NCBI RefSeq assembly: GCF_001442615.1
Contig: NZ_LMXN01000003.1
Location: 186,001 to 250,000 of the forward strand
Direction: 5' to 3'
Length of the DNA: 64,000 nucleotides
DNA from: Algoriphagus resistens
Lineage (GTDB): Bacteria > Bacteroidota > Bacteroidia > Cytophagales > Cyclobacteriaceae
Shown in pieces: positions 27,030 to 37,077 of the stretch. Each line of letters begins with the position of its first letter. The stretch's first letter is position 1. The position numbers were made by a program, and so were the translations under genes. The notes under the pieces are model-generated. The model had not been told where the DNA came from and made no database searches. It saw nothing but the letters and a program-made list of their open reading frames with translations.

Positions 27030-29606
27030 ATGATTTCATTTATACGATTCTCACACTTTTTCATATTCATGGCCTTCTTGGCGTTGGCAATTCCCCAGGC
27101 TGTTGCGCAAGAATTAAATCAGGCAAGCAAAATCAAAGTTGATGAACTTTCTGATCAACAGGTTCAGGACTTACTGGACCGGGCCTATGATGCCGGACTC
27201 AGCAAATCTGAATTTCTCAAGGCCCTGGAAGCCCAGGGAATGCCTGACAGCGAAGTAGAAAAGATGAGGGCGAGGATCGGCGAAGAAAAAAATGATACCG
27301 GTCGCATCTCCAAACTGTCCAAGCGGGATGATCGTGAGCAGGTAAATAAGGAAGAAATTTCCCAGGGAATGCTTCAATTTTCTTCTGAATCAGTAAAAAA
27401 GCCGAATGAGAATGAAATTTTTGGTTCTTCTCTTTTTTATCAAAAAGACAGGCGTCTAAGTTTTGAGCCAAGTCTGAACCAAGCCACCCCAAAAAGCTAT
27501 ATCCTAGGGTCAGGAGACTTAATTTACATAGATATCTACGGACAATCTGAGCAGTACTATGAAGCTACTGTCAATCCGGATGGCTTTGTCCTGCTGGATA
27601 ATATAGGTCCTGTAAATGTTGCAGGGAAATCCATTGAAGAAGCCACGGGTATATTGAAAAACAGAATTGGCAAATATTACCCTGGGCTACTCGGCAACAA
27701 TCCCAATACTTTTTTACAAGTAACTTTAGGAAATGTGGGCACCATAAAAGTACACATTCTCAGTGAGGTACGCCTACCTGGCACGTTTACGCTAAGTGCT
27801 TTTTCCACCGTATTCAATGCCCTGTATGCCGCAGGTGGTCCCAATGAAAACGGCTCCATGCGAAAAATAAAGCTGGTAAGAAATAATACGCAAATCGCTG
27901 AGATTGATGTATATGATTTATTGCTCAACGGCACAGCCCAGCTTGACCTAAAGCTTCAGGATCAAGATGTCATTTTAGTGCCGCCTTATAGTTCACATGT
28001 GAAAATCAAAGGTGAGATAAAACGGCCGATGATTTTTGAGGTGGGAGAAGACGATAATTTAAGCGACCTGTTGCATTATGCCGGAGGATTTACAGACCAT
28101 GCTTTCAAGGATCGCGTGGCAATCTCTAGAATTACTGGCAATCAACGCTCTGTTTCTGATGTATATCAAAATCAATTTGATATGTTCATCCTCAAAGGCG
28201 GGGACGAAATCACTGTCCAGCGGATCCTTGATCGCTATTCCAACCGGGTTCAGATCAAAGGCGCAGTATATCGTGAAGGTACTTTTGCCCTGACAGATGG
28301 TCTTACCCTTTCCCAGTTGGTGAAAAATGCAGAAGGACTCCGTGGGGATGCCTATACTACCCAGGCGAGTATTTTACGCACCAAAGATGATCTGGGTACG
28401 GAAATGATCCAGGTAAATTTACAGGGGATTTTGGATGGAACCAGCGCTGATATTCCACTCCGTCGCGAAGACGTGGTTCGAATTGCCAGTATCTATGATA
28501 TCAATAATGAAGAATATGTACAGATCTTGGGAGAGGTGAAAAAACCGGGAGTTTATCCCTATTCTGCCGAGATGAAAGTAGAGGATTTAATTGTAATGGC
28601 TGGAGGATTTCAGGAATCTGCAAACTCACAGGATATCGAAATCGCTAGACGACTGGAAGATTCTGACTTGGGAACCCTCGCCGATATCATTCCAACCCAA
28701 GTAAATCCAGACTTAGGATATAATCCGGATTCTCCTTCTCTGGTACCATTTGATCAGGTTATTGTGAGAAAAAGGGCAAGCTTTACCATGCAGAAGTTGG
28801 TCGCAGTAGAAGGTCAGGTGAATTCTCCCGGAATATTTGCTATCCAAAGTAGTGGAGAACGAATCTCAAACCTGATCAAACGTGCCGGCGGGATCAATCA
28901 ATTCGCTTATGCCAAAGGGGCTACGCTAATCCGGCGGACCGAATTTTTCAATACAGAATCTGAGCAACTTCGCCGTCAACGAAACCTGGAAGGTTTACGG
29001 ATGAAACTGGCCGAAGACCCAAGCAATTCCGAAGCACAGGCAGAATTGCTACAGCGGCTGTTAACCGAATCTCCCAATGCCGTATCTCCAGTAGATAATC
29101 AGCTGGCACAAACCAAAAAGGAGTCCTTGGACCAGATAGCTTCTGAAACACCCGGATTTGCGGTGAAGCTAAAAGAAACCGAAGCGGTAGCAATCAATCT
29201 GGATGAAATTCTGAAAAATCCAGGCTCTGAAAATGATATTTTATTGGAAGAAGGCGATATTCTCTCGGTTCCCAAACTGTTTCAAACCGTGAGAATGCGC
29301 GGAGACGTGGTGTATCCTACGACGCTGAGACATGAATCTGGACGTAGCCTGAAGCACTATATAAACGGCGCTGGAGGTTTTGAGCGTCGCGCCAACAGGA
29401 AACAAACCTATGTAGTCTATGCTAATGGCGCGGTAAAGCGTACAAAGGGATTTCTGGGAATAAGAAATTATCCTCCGATAGAACCTGGAGCAGAAGTGAT
29501 TGTGCCAACCAAAGGACCAAAAACACCACTTCGGTTAGGTGAAGTGGTAGGAATCACAACAGGATTGGCCACCTTGGGCTTGGTAATTTCTCAAATCAAC
29601 TGGTAA
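27030..29606 (+). CDS. Polysaccharide export outer-membrane protein (Wza-like, multiple SLBB domains)
   Basis: 858 residues from the ATG at 27030, which gives a clean signal peptide (MISFIRFSHFFIFM... to PQAVAQ); the longest frame starts at a TTG 11 codons earlier. After a helical leader (ELSDQQVQDLLDRAYDAG), the Poly_export domain appears (YILGSGDLIYIDIYGQ, VNPDGFVLLDNIG). Then come a series of SLBB repeats, recognisable by G.V..PG.F patterns (LSEVRLPGTFTLS, KGAVYREGTFALT, LGEVKKPGVYPYS, EGQVNSPGIF) and a final RMRGDVVYPTTL. It has no lipobox. Forms the outer-membrane exit pore for capsule or exopolysaccharide. First gene of the operon; stop and next start overlap (TAATG). Confidence 0.93.
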   Translation: MISFIRFSHFFIFMAFLALAIPQAVAQELNQASKIKVDELSDQQVQDLLDRAYDAGLSKSEFLKALEAQGMPDSEVEKMRARIGEEKNDTGRISKLSKRDDREQVNKEEISQGMLQFSSESVKKPNENEIFGSSLFYQKDRRLSFEPSLNQATPKSYILGSGDLIYIDIYGQSEQYYEATVNPDGFVLLDNIGPVNVAGKSIEEATGILKNRIGKYYPGLLGNNPNTFLQVTLGNVGTIKVHILSEVRLPGTFTLSAFSTVFNALYAAGGPNENGSMRKIKLVRNNTQIAEIDVYDLLLNGTAQLDLKLQDQDVILVPPYSSHVKIKGEIKRPMIFEVGEDDNLSDLLHYAGGFTDHAFKDRVAISRITGNQRSVSDVYQNQFDMFILKGGDEITVQRILDRYSNRVQIKGAVYREGTFALTDGLTLSQLVKNAEGLRGDAYTTQASILRTKDDLGTEMIQVNLQGILDGTSADIPLRREDVVRIASIYDINNEEYVQILGEVKKPGVYPYSAEMKVEDLIVMAGGFQESANSQDIEIARRLEDSDLGTLADIIPTQVNPDLGYNPDSPSLVPFDQVIVRKRASFTMQKLVAVEGQVNSPGIFAIQSSGERISNLIKRAGGINQFAYAKGATLIRRTEFFNTESEQLRRQRNLEGLRMKLAEDPSNSEAQAELLQRLLTESPNAVSPVDNQLAQTKKESLDQIASETPGFAVKLKETEAVAINLDEILKNPGSENDILLEEGDILSVPKLFQTVRMRGDVVYPTTLRHESGRSLKHYINGAGGFERRANRKQTYVVYANGAVKRTKGFLGIRNYPPIEPGAEVIVPTKGPKTPLRLGEVVGITTGLATLGLVISQINW

Positions 29607-30673
29607 TGTCAGGATCACAGCATTTCTCGGATAATCAATTTACCTTCAAGGAAGTCGCCCAAGGCTTCTCCGGCTGGATTGCATATTTCATTTCCCAGTG
29701 GAAAACGTTAATCCTATCAGGCATACTAGGGATGGCTTTGGGAGCCTTGGTCTCAGTACTTGATAAACCGCTATTCATTGCCAGCACTTCTTTTGTACTA
29801 GAAGATGGGGATACAGCAGGCATGGGTCAAATGTCCGGCTTAGCTTCCTTGGTGGGGGTAAATCTCGGCTCCATGGGGGGCACAAGCGGGCTTTTTCAGG
29901 GTGACAATATCATGGAGCTTTACCGTTCTGACCGCATGCTTGATGAGGCATTGCTAAGTCCATTTGATGAGAATCAACTACTGATAGACCGGTTTATCGA
30001 GTTTGAGAAGATCGATAAACGATGGGCTTCCAAAGTCGATATTGCCGGCATGGACTTTTCTATACCCAGAGAGGACTTTACGGTTTCCCAGGATTCGGTA
30101 GTCAAAGAAGTAGCCAAGCTTATCCGCGAGAATCAGCTTTCCGTAGCCAAACCGGATAGGAAGTTGACAATTATCAATGTTAGCATCTCCTCGGAGGATG
30201 AAGCTTACGCCAAAGTCTTCAATGAGCGTCTGGTAGAAAACGTAAATGAATTTTACAGAGAGACTAAAACTAAAAAAACCAGTGAAAATCTGGCTATACT
30301 CCAGTCCCAGGCAGATTCTGTAAGGAAGATTTTGGATGAGAGCATTGGAGCTTACGCATCTGCTACAGATCGCGTGCCCAATGCAAACCCACTGCTTTCT
30401 ACAGCTACAATAGAGACAAAAAAGAGACAAATCGATGTGCAGGCTACCGGTGCAGTGTATGAAGAAGTAGTCAAAAATTTAGAAATCGCCAAAGTCAATC
30501 ACCGAAATAATTCTCCGCTGATCCAGATCATAGATTCCCCGAGATTCCCACTGGAAAGAGACGAAATCCGTTTAGTAAAAGGGATGGTCTTGGGATGTAT
30601 AATCGTGGGATTATTAACACTTTTCGCACTTTACCTCCGCCGATTGTACCAAAAACATGTGCAGGAAAGCTAA
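29606..30673 (+). CDS. Polysaccharide chain-length determinant / co-polymerase (Wzz family)
   Basis: 355 residues with a membrane helix near the N-terminus (about 30-50) and one near the C-terminus (about 325-346), enclosing a periplasmic helical region. This is the Wzz/PCP topology. The N-terminal pattern with PLFIASTSFVLEDGD after the first helix, a glycine/serine-rich MSGLASLVGVNLGSMGG region and NPLLSTATIETKKRQIDVQA before the second helix fit Bacteroidota Wzz-like proteins. No tyrosine-kinase (BY-kinase) domain is fused. It controls length and export of the polymer together with the Wza-like pore. Start overlaps the upstream stop by one base. Confidence 0.9.
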   Translation: MSGSQHFSDNQFTFKEVAQGFSGWIAYFISQWKTLILSGILGMALGALVSVLDKPLFIASTSFVLEDGDTAGMGQMSGLASLVGVNLGSMGGTSGLFQGDNIMELYRSDRMLDEALLSPFDENQLLIDRFIEFEKIDKRWASKVDIAGMDFSIPREDFTVSQDSVVKEVAKLIRENQLSVAKPDRKLTIINVSISSEDEAYAKVFNERLVENVNEFYRETKTKKTSENLAILQSQADSVRKILDESIGAYASATDRVPNANPLLSTATIETKKRQIDVQATGAVYEEVVKNLEIAKVNHRNNSPLIQIIDSPRFPLERDEIRLVKGMVLGCIIVGLLTLFALYLRRLYQKHVQES

Positions 30674-30686
30674 CCTATAAGCTGCC

Positions 30687-31976
30687 ATGCTAGAAAAACT
30701 CGGACTCATTCCTATTGGCGACATTATCAGGAATAAATCAATCCAGAACTTTCTGTTTCTGGCAATCATTCAGTCATCCAATGTATTGATTTCGATCATT
30801 TCTATGCCCCTACTGATTCAGGGAATAGGAGTGGATCAGTTTGGGCTCGTGAATCTGGCACTTTCCGTTATTATCATGCTGAATATACTGGTTGGGTTCG
30901 GCTACAATCTGAGTGCCCCCAGAGAAGTAGCTGTCAATCAAAATGATAAGGTAGCTCTCTCTCATCTGCTTAGCAACGTATTCTCTGCCAAAATTCTTCT
31001 TGCCGCTATTGCCACACTCATGATCCTGGTAGGGGTTTTTGGGCTGGGCCTTTTCAAAGAATATTCCTTGATTCTCGTTTATTCAGTATTGCTGCTGTTT
31101 TCTGAAGCTACATTGCCACTTTGGTTTTTTCAGGGAATGGAAAAAATGAAGCTGGTGAGTATTGCCAACATCTTCAGCAAACTACTTTTTCTGATGGGAA
31201 TAGTATTGTTTATCCACAGTCCAGAGATGAGCAAATGGGTAAATTTTATGCTGGGGTTTTCCGGTCTGCTAATCAACCTTTTTTTGCTGACCTACATACA
31301 TACATTCTTACAAATTAGGTTCTACAAACCACAATTTTCAGCTATTTGGGTCAGCTTAAAGGAGAATGTATTATTCTTTTTCAGCAACCTCTCGGGGTAT
31401 ATTTCAGTAAATGGGGGTTTAATAATTTTCAGTTTTTTTGCAGGAGCCGAGACTCTGGGAATGTATAGTCTGGCCGAGCGCGTTGTAATGGTGTTACGCC
31501 TTTTCCCCGCTATAATTATACAGGCAATATTTCCGAATGCCTCCAAACGTTTCAAGAAAGACGAGCACTCTTTTTATCGTTTTTTAAAGATTGTATATAT
31601 AAGAGTACTTCTATTTGGAGCAATCATTGCCACTCTGGCTTACCTTGCCGCCCCGTGGATTATCCAGGTGCTATCCAGATCGGAATTGAATGAAGCAGTG
31701 ACTTATTTGCGGCTTCTGTCTCCACTTTTGTTCCTTTCATGTTTGAACATTCCCAATATCACCATGATGCTGGTTGCAGATTTAAAGCAACTGTTATTTA
31801 AAGCAAGTTGGATGATGTGCCTATATATGATCGTCGCCACCTCTATTATGACTTATCTTTTTCAGGGCATTGGACTTTGCCTTGGTATTCTGTCCACAGA
31901 GATTGTAGCCTATAGTATTTGTATGGTACTTTTGTACAAGCGAAACCGTAAACTTTTCCATGGCTTTTACTCCTAA
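30687..31976 (+). CDS. Polysaccharide flippase (Wzx/MOP superfamily)
   Basis: 429 residues, almost entirely hydrophobic, with about 12 to 14 membrane helices. The N-terminal NFLFLAIIQSSNVLISIISMPLLIQGIG-type segment and LWFFQGMEKMKLVSIANIFSK are typical of O-antigen/PST flippases. It moves lipid-linked repeat units across the inner membrane. Its 3' end overlaps the next gene by 17 bp, indicating a tight operon. Confidence 0.93.
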   Translation: MLEKLGLIPIGDIIRNKSIQNFLFLAIIQSSNVLISIISMPLLIQGIGVDQFGLVNLALSVIIMLNILVGFGYNLSAPREVAVNQNDKVALSHLLSNVFSAKILLAAIATLMILVGVFGLGLFKEYSLILVYSVLLLFSEATLPLWFFQGMEKMKLVSIANIFSKLLFLMGIVLFIHSPEMSKWVNFMLGFSGLLINLFLLTYIHTFLQIRFYKPQFSAIWVSLKENVLFFFSNLSGYISVNGGLIIFSFFAGAETLGMYSLAERVVMVLRLFPAIIIQAIFPNASKRFKKDEHSFYRFLKIVYIRVLLFGAIIATLAYLAAPWIIQVLSRSELNEAVTYLRLLSPLLFLSCLNIPNITMMLVADLKQLLFKASWMMCLYMIVATSIMTYLFQGIGLCLGILSTEIVAYSICMVLLYKRNRKLFHGFYS

Positions 31977-32895
31977 TCCATCTGTCGCAATTGTCCTGGT
32001 AAATTGGAATGGATATGCTTTCACCGCTGATTGCCTCCGGTCACTCAGGATGGTTGAATTCCCGGACTTCAGGGTAATACTGGTAGACAATGCTTCTGAA
32101 AACGAGGAAGCAAAACGATTGAAAACTGAATTCCCGGAAATTGACTTAATCCAGAATACCTCCAACCTTGGGTTTACCGGAGGAAACAATGCTGGAATCA
32201 AAAAAGCACTGGAAGAGGGGTATTCCCACGTCATGCTGCTGAATAATGACACTGTTGTGGAGCCAACTTTTTTGGGCCAGATGATTAAGAAATTCGAAGG
32301 CAGACCACAGCTGGGTGTTGTACAGCCCCTAATATGCTTTGTGCATGACCGGGAGCAAATATGGAGTGCAGGAGGAGAGTGGAATCGGCTTCTGTGCAGA
32401 GCAATCACGCGTGGGGATCGAAAATATAAGGATAGGTACTTAGCCGAAGACTGTGAATTGGGCTGGGCCACCGGCTGCTGCATGCTTATTGCAAGAAATG
32501 CGCTTCTAAAAACGGGACTGCTTAATGAAAGTTATTTTGCTTATTTTGAAGACGTGGAGTGGTCCTTACGCTTTCGGGAAAAAGGCTTTACAATTGTATT
32601 GGCAGCTGATGCCATGATATACCATGAGGCTGGGGCATCTTCCAAGAAAAAACATGCTGAAGGAACCCTAAGTGCCAACGTGTTTTACTACCATGTACGC
32701 AATCAATTCTATCTCGTACGCAAGCAATCTAGTGGTCTTCCGAGGCTGCTTGCCTACGGCTATCACCTGTTCCGTTTCGCTAGTTGGATAGGCTATTTCT
32801 GTGCGAGGGGTAGATTTCAAAAGCTAAAAGCGGTAGCTAGGGGTATCAACCATGGTTGGAAATTACCACTCCAAAAAGCAGAAGTATGGCATTGA
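31960..32895 (+). CDS. Family 2 glycosyltransferase (rhamnosyl/glycosyl transferase type)
   Basis: 311 residues with a GT-A fold. Early motif VAIVLVNWNGYAFTADCL (9-26), LVDNASEN, GFTGGNNAGI (71-80), metal-binding NND (95-97) in place of DxD, and WATGCCMLIAR followed by FEDVEWSLRFREKGF with the catalytic ED. The end is basic with one possible membrane-associated segment. Adds a sugar to the lipid-linked repeat unit. Overlaps the flippase gene, and the polymerase start lies within its last codons. Confidence 0.92.
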   Translation: MAFTPNPSVAIVLVNWNGYAFTADCLRSLRMVEFPDFRVILVDNASENEEAKRLKTEFPEIDLIQNTSNLGFTGGNNAGIKKALEEGYSHVMLLNNDTVVEPTFLGQMIKKFEGRPQLGVVQPLICFVHDREQIWSAGGEWNRLLCRAITRGDRKYKDRYLAEDCELGWATGCCMLIARNALLKTGLLNESYFAYFEDVEWSLRFREKGFTIVLAADAMIYHEAGASSKKKHAEGTLSANVFYYHVRNQFYLVRKQSSGLPRLLAYGYHLFRFASWIGYFCARGRFQKLKAVARGINHGWKLPLQKAEVWH

Positions 32896-34295
32896 TATTT
32901 TTTCTTATTATCGCATTTGCCGTGGCTGCCGGATTTCTCTGGACGGTACAGCAAATGGTTTTCAAAGGGAAATGGACTTACTTTATCTTTTTCCTGACAG
33001 CCTTTCTTCCCTTTTATATCACATCACTTAGTGTAGTTTTCTTGGTCACAGGATCAACTCTTCTTGTGAGCTTCTTTCAGATTAGTAAGGAGCTCATCGT
33101 CCTAATTGCAGGGTTGACTTTTATTAGCTATCAAAAGAACCTCTATACCTATCCTTTCCGCCTTCAGTCAACCGACTGGTTTATGTTGCTATTTATTAGC
33201 CTGGCAGTGATATTTCTTTTCCTTCCCATAGGAGAGGCAAGTTTTATCAACAAGGCTTTATACTTTAAGAGTATGCTGATTCCCAGCGTGGTTTATTTTT
33301 TGGGGCGCAATACACATTTTGAAAAGCTGGAATTCAAGCGCTTGTTTCAGATCATATTTGTAGTTGCTATAAGCTCCTTTTTGATGAATCTGGTAGAAAA
33401 TTTCCTGCTGGGAGCCCATCTTCAACAATTTACAGGCTACGCGCTGTTCAATGAGGAAATAAATGGTATTGAACCTTCCGGTAATTATAATTTGACTTGG
33501 ACCTTCGAGACTGCCAATGCGATGAAACGGTTGGGAAGTTTTTACTCAGATCCCTTGGAGCTGGCAAGCTCTGTGCTGCTGGGATTTGCCGCTGGACTGA
33601 TCTGGTTTTTGACTTCACAGAAAAGGCATCAATGGAAATATCTGCTAATTATGCTTTGTTGTATTGGAAGCCTTATATTCGCTTCTTCCAGAGCTTCTTT
33701 TGTCGCATTTTTCTTAATGATATTTTTTGTTGCTTTGGTCTTTAAGCTGTATAAATTGATTGGTTTTGGGTTCCTGAGTTTGGTGGTATTTGTAGTATTT
33801 GTAGTGTTTTTTGCTCCTGAGGATTTTTACTTCTTTGTAGTGGATACACTGACTTTTGCAGATACCTCCAGTATCGGCCATGTGGTAGAATGGGGCCTGG
33901 CATTGGATTCCATGTTGACAAATCCACTGGGTATCGGATTAGCGATGAGTGGAAATTTCGGAAGTGTATCCGATGAGTTGCGAGTAGGTGGTGAGAATCA
34001 GTTTTTAATCTACGGTGTGCAACTGGGCTGGATCGGAATGATCCTATATATAAGCACACTTTTAACAGGTATACGGAACTCCATTTTTGTATTCAAAAAT
34101 TCAGATAATCTGAATTTGGCAAGAATAGCCTTTGTAGCGGGAACTGTGAAAGCAGGCTTATTGCTCCCACTATTCACAGCCAATGTAGAAATCTATACCT
34201 ATGTATCCTGGATTTCCTGGTGGATGGTGGGGGTGAGTATAAACGAGTATTCCAGAATTAAAGCAGTGACACATACAAACGAGTTAGTTAGATGA
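32886..34295 (+). CDS. O-antigen polymerase/ligase-like membrane protein (Wzy candidate)
   Basis: 469 residues from ATG 32886, which overlaps the glycosyltransferase stop by 10 bp; the longer frame begins at TTG 32856. Ten or more membrane helices with a larger loop near GALAQ-like region HLQQFTGYALFNEEI, and a late-loop pattern NPLGIGLAMSGNFG followed by GENQFLIYGVQLGWIG, as in Wzy/WaaL proteins. In this operon, with a flippase and a Wzz-like protein, the polymerase role is most likely. Stop overlaps the next ATG (ATGA). Confidence 0.85.
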   Translation: MALIFFLIIAFAVAAGFLWTVQQMVFKGKWTYFIFFLTAFLPFYITSLSVVFLVTGSTLLVSFFQISKELIVLIAGLTFISYQKNLYTYPFRLQSTDWFMLLFISLAVIFLFLPIGEASFINKALYFKSMLIPSVVYFLGRNTHFEKLEFKRLFQIIFVVAISSFLMNLVENFLLGAHLQQFTGYALFNEEINGIEPSGNYNLTWTFETANAMKRLGSFYSDPLELASSVLLGFAAGLIWFLTSQKRHQWKYLLIMLCCIGSLIFASSRASFVAFFLMIFFVALVFKLYKLIGFGFLSLVVFVVFVVFFAPEDFYFFVVDTLTFADTSSIGHVVEWGLALDSMLTNPLGIGLAMSGNFGSVSDELRVGGENQFLIYGVQLGWIGMILYISTLLTGIRNSIFVFKNSDNLNLARIAFVAGTVKAGLLLPLFTANVEIYTYVSWISWWMVGVSINEYSRIKAVTHTNELVR

Positions 34296-35167
34296 TATTA
34301 CATACCAAATGTCCTCTTTGCGATAGCAATAGTTTAAAGGGGTTTGCAATAGATACAGTACGACCCGGACCGCATATATCTAGAGTACAATGTAATTCTT
34401 GCAAATTGGTGTTTGCCAATCCAATGGCAGACAGCAAGGAATTGGCATTACACTATACCCATTACTATGATAGAGATCATTACGAAGCATTTGATTATAA
34501 AAATTTGATTTTGGATCATTTCGAAAGAATTTCGAAAATGGACCAGGCGATAATTCCTCAGGAAGCAAGATTCCTCAAAATGTTGGAGAGTGGTAATAAA
34601 TTCCTAGATGTGGGTTGCGGATTGGGTTTAGGATTGGCTTATGCGAATAAACTAAACTGCGATTTGTATGCAACAGAGTTTGACACAGGGGCCTTGGAAT
34701 TTATAAAAGAACATTTCCCTGTTAAGACGTTTCAGGGAGATATTTGGGACGCTAACTATCCTGATAGCTATTTTGATTTTATCCACATCTCCCATGTGAT
34801 CGAGCATGTGCTGGATCCCAAAGCCTATATTTCAGAAATGAAAAGAATCCTAAAGCCAGGAGGGTATATTGCAATTGGTACCCCAAATATGTCCAGTAAC
34901 CTATACCGGTTTCATAGATGGTCCAAACTTCTCCGTTTACAGGTTCCCGACATCATCGACGGATTAGAGCATACCTTTATTTTTCCGAAACCACTTCTAA
35001 GAAAAGTTTGTGAAGAACAGGGTTTAACTGTAGCTGACCATTATACGCATAATTTAGGAGAGAAATTTAGCAACCTACTTCGGTATAAAATGCCTATGAA
35101 GAAAAAACTAAACAGGCTAATCCAGAATGCGTTTCAGGTGAATCAGTGGATTATCTGTAAGAAATAG
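34292..35167 (+). CDS. Zinc-ribbon class I SAM-dependent methyltransferase (1 of 3)
   Basis: 291 residues. The N-terminus holds a Cys4 zinc-ribbon-like motif, CPLC (7-10) and CNSC (34-37), then the Rossmann methyltransferase: motif I FLDVGCGLGLG (104-114), acidic strand 2 (ATEFD), and the post-motif ISHVIEHVLDP. Such Cys4-methyltransferases occur in surface-polysaccharide loci, where related enzymes methylate nucleotide sugars or glycan ends. Shares the CNSCK codon stretch TGTAATTCTTGCAA with the next gene, a sign of paralogy. Coupled to the polymerase by an ATGA overlap. Confidence 0.88.
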   Translation: MILHTKCPLCDSNSLKGFAIDTVRPGPHISRVQCNSCKLVFANPMADSKELALHYTHYYDRDHYEAFDYKNLILDHFERISKMDQAIIPQEARFLKMLESGNKFLDVGCGLGLGLAYANKLNCDLYATEFDTGALEFIKEHFPVKTFQGDIWDANYPDSYFDFIHISHVIEHVLDPKAYISEMKRILKPGGYIAIGTPNMSSNLYRFHRWSKLLRLQVPDIIDGLEHTFIFPKPLLRKVCEEQGLTVADHYTHNLGEKFSNLLRYKMPMKKKLNRLIQNAFQVNQWIICKK

Positions 35168-35274
35168 AAAAGAATGAATACCATTTTATAGAAATGAAGA
35201 TACGATCTATAATTTTTAAGCTATAGTTTTGTATGGTCTACCAGATACTAATTAGGGGGATTTTATAAAAAGCG

Positions 35275-36183
35275 ATGAAAGAATGTGAAGTTTGCGGAGC
35301 TCAGGATTTCTCAAAAATCCAAGCAAAGGAAAGAATGTTTGGACTCAATGATCCTTTTGAATACCTAGAATGTAATTCTTGCAAAGGCTTGTTCTTGCAG
35401 AATATTCCGGAAGATTTAGGTAAATATTATCCAGCTAACTACTACTCCTTTGGGAACTATGCAAAAAGCAATTCCTTGTCCAAGGCATTGAAAAAGCTAA
35501 GGTATGAGGCATTTGAATTGGGGATTTCATTGAGGCCTCCTAATTATTTTGATTGGCTTTCCAAGTTAAACGTAAGCAAGAAAAGCAAAATTGCAGATAT
35601 TGGCTGTGGCAATGGGCAGCTTTTGGCGGAGTTATCTTACTGTGGGTTTAAGTCTCTTCATGGCTACGACCCATTTCTGAATGAACCAATTAATTCACAA
35701 GGATTTTCATTAAATAAGATAGATTTTTTTGACATTGAGGAGAAGTATGACTTGGTCATGTTCCATCATGCCTTTGAGCATATTCCCGATCCTGTCCACT
35801 GCTTTGAGAAGCTGGTTGAAATATTAAATCCTGGTGGTGAAGTATTGATTAGGGTTCCTGTAACAGATGGAGAAGTCTGGAGAGAGTATAGAGAATTCTG
35901 GTATCAACTCGATGCCCCGAGACATTTGTTCATCCCCCATACTAAATCCATGAAGATATTGGCTGAAAGATTTGGACTTGATCTTTTCCATATTTCATTT
36001 GATAGTTTTGATAGTCAATTTTGGGGGACAGAGCTTTATAAGAGAGGAAAGCCCTACGTGGGGACATTGATCGAAAAAGAGTTCAGTCAACATGAGCTAA
36101 TCAATTTTAAAAAAATGGCAACTCAATATAATGCGAATAGCATAGGTGATCAAGCCTGTTTTTATTTTAGGAAAGACACATGA
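35275..36183 (+). CDS. Zinc-ribbon class I SAM-dependent methyltransferase (2 of 3)
   Basis: 302 residues. N-terminal CEVC (4-7) and CNSC (33-36), motif I IADIGCGNGQLL (106-117), and HHAFEHIPDPV as the post-motif region. Same architecture as the gene upstream but strongly diverged. Separated from it by 107 bp and linked to the third methyltransferase by an ATGA overlap. Probably methylates a sugar of the repeat unit; the substrate is unknown. Confidence 0.88.
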   Translation: MKECEVCGAQDFSKIQAKERMFGLNDPFEYLECNSCKGLFLQNIPEDLGKYYPANYYSFGNYAKSNSLSKALKKLRYEAFELGISLRPPNYFDWLSKLNVSKKSKIADIGCGNGQLLAELSYCGFKSLHGYDPFLNEPINSQGFSLNKIDFFDIEEKYDLVMFHHAFEHIPDPVHCFEKLVEILNPGGEVLIRVPVTDGEVWREYREFWYQLDAPRHLFIPHTKSMKILAERFGLDLFHISFDSFDSQFWGTELYKRGKPYVGTLIEKEFSQHELINFKKMATQYNANSIGDQACFYFRKDT

Positions 36184-37001
36184 CAGAGTACTTCAAATCA
36201 CTCGAAAGTGAAATACATGATAATTCAAACTTAGGCTCCAATGACCGGGAATACTTTGAATTCCATAAAAACAGATTTAAAAGATTTGATCGATTTCTGA
36301 ATACCCTTCCCAAGAGGATGCCCAATTCTTCGACGGATATCAAAGTCCTGGAAATAGGAAGTCATTATCTGCACACTTCAATTTTGCTATCCAGCAGAGG
36401 TTTTCTTGTAGACGCAATGGATGTAGGGGAATTTTGGCAGCTTGATTTTGTAAAAGAAAGGGCAAAAAGATATGGATTAAGTGCTACCGTGGAAAATGAC
36501 ATTTCAAGACTAAGGTCATTTCAGAATACTCACAATAAATATGATCTCGTGGTATTTACAGAGATTCTGGAGCATATCACGTTTAATCCCATACGGTTTT
36601 GGAAGCAAATTTATCAGATTTTAAAGCCCGGAGGACTCATTTACATTTCCACTCCCAATGCTTTTGCTCTTCCCAATTATGTAAGAGCTATTAAGAATGC
36701 TTTTGGATTAAAATCTATAGGGATCACTGTGGACGATATATTTTCTAAAGTAACCTATGGTCATCATTGGAAAGAATATTCTGCAAAAGAAATTAAAAAG
36801 TACTTCAAAGCTTTGTCTCCTGACTTTGAAGTAGAAGTGAACCCTTATAGCTATAAAGTATATGACCTCAGGCCTCCCCACTTGATGTTTAAATTACTTT
36901 CAAAATTAGGCAATATGACTAATACCTTTGCTGAAGATCTGGAAGTGATAGTCAGTTTAAAACAAAAAAATAAGTGGGGTATTGAAGAGCCGGAGTATTA
37001 A
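36180..37001 (+). CDS. Class I SAM-dependent methyltransferase (3 of 3), degenerate motif I
   Basis: 273 residues without the zinc ribbon. Motif I reads VLEIGSHYLHTS (56-67), lacking the usual GxGxG, but strand 2 acid (MDVGEFW) and the methyltransferase segment LVVFTEILEHITFNP with KPGGLIYISTPNA are clear. Start lies in the stop of the preceding gene. Last gene of the first half of the glycan locus; a bidirectional hairpin follows at 37078-37115. Confidence 0.85.
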   Translation: MTEYFKSLESEIHDNSNLGSNDREYFEFHKNRFKRFDRFLNTLPKRMPNSSTDIKVLEIGSHYLHTSILLSSRGFLVDAMDVGEFWQLDFVKERAKRYGLSATVENDISRLRSFQNTHNKYDLVVFTEILEHITFNPIRFWKQIYQILKPGGLIYISTPNAFALPNYVRAIKNAFGLKSIGITVDDIFSKVTYGHHWKEYSAKEIKKYFKALSPDFEVEVNPYSYKVYDLRPPHLMFKLLSKLGNMTNTFAEDLEVIVSLKQKNKWGIEEPEY

Positions 37002-37077
37002 AATTAAAAAAACTTAACTTAAAATGCATGGCGTTATAAAGCTACTATTAATTCCAATTAGCAAAAAAGGAGCATGT

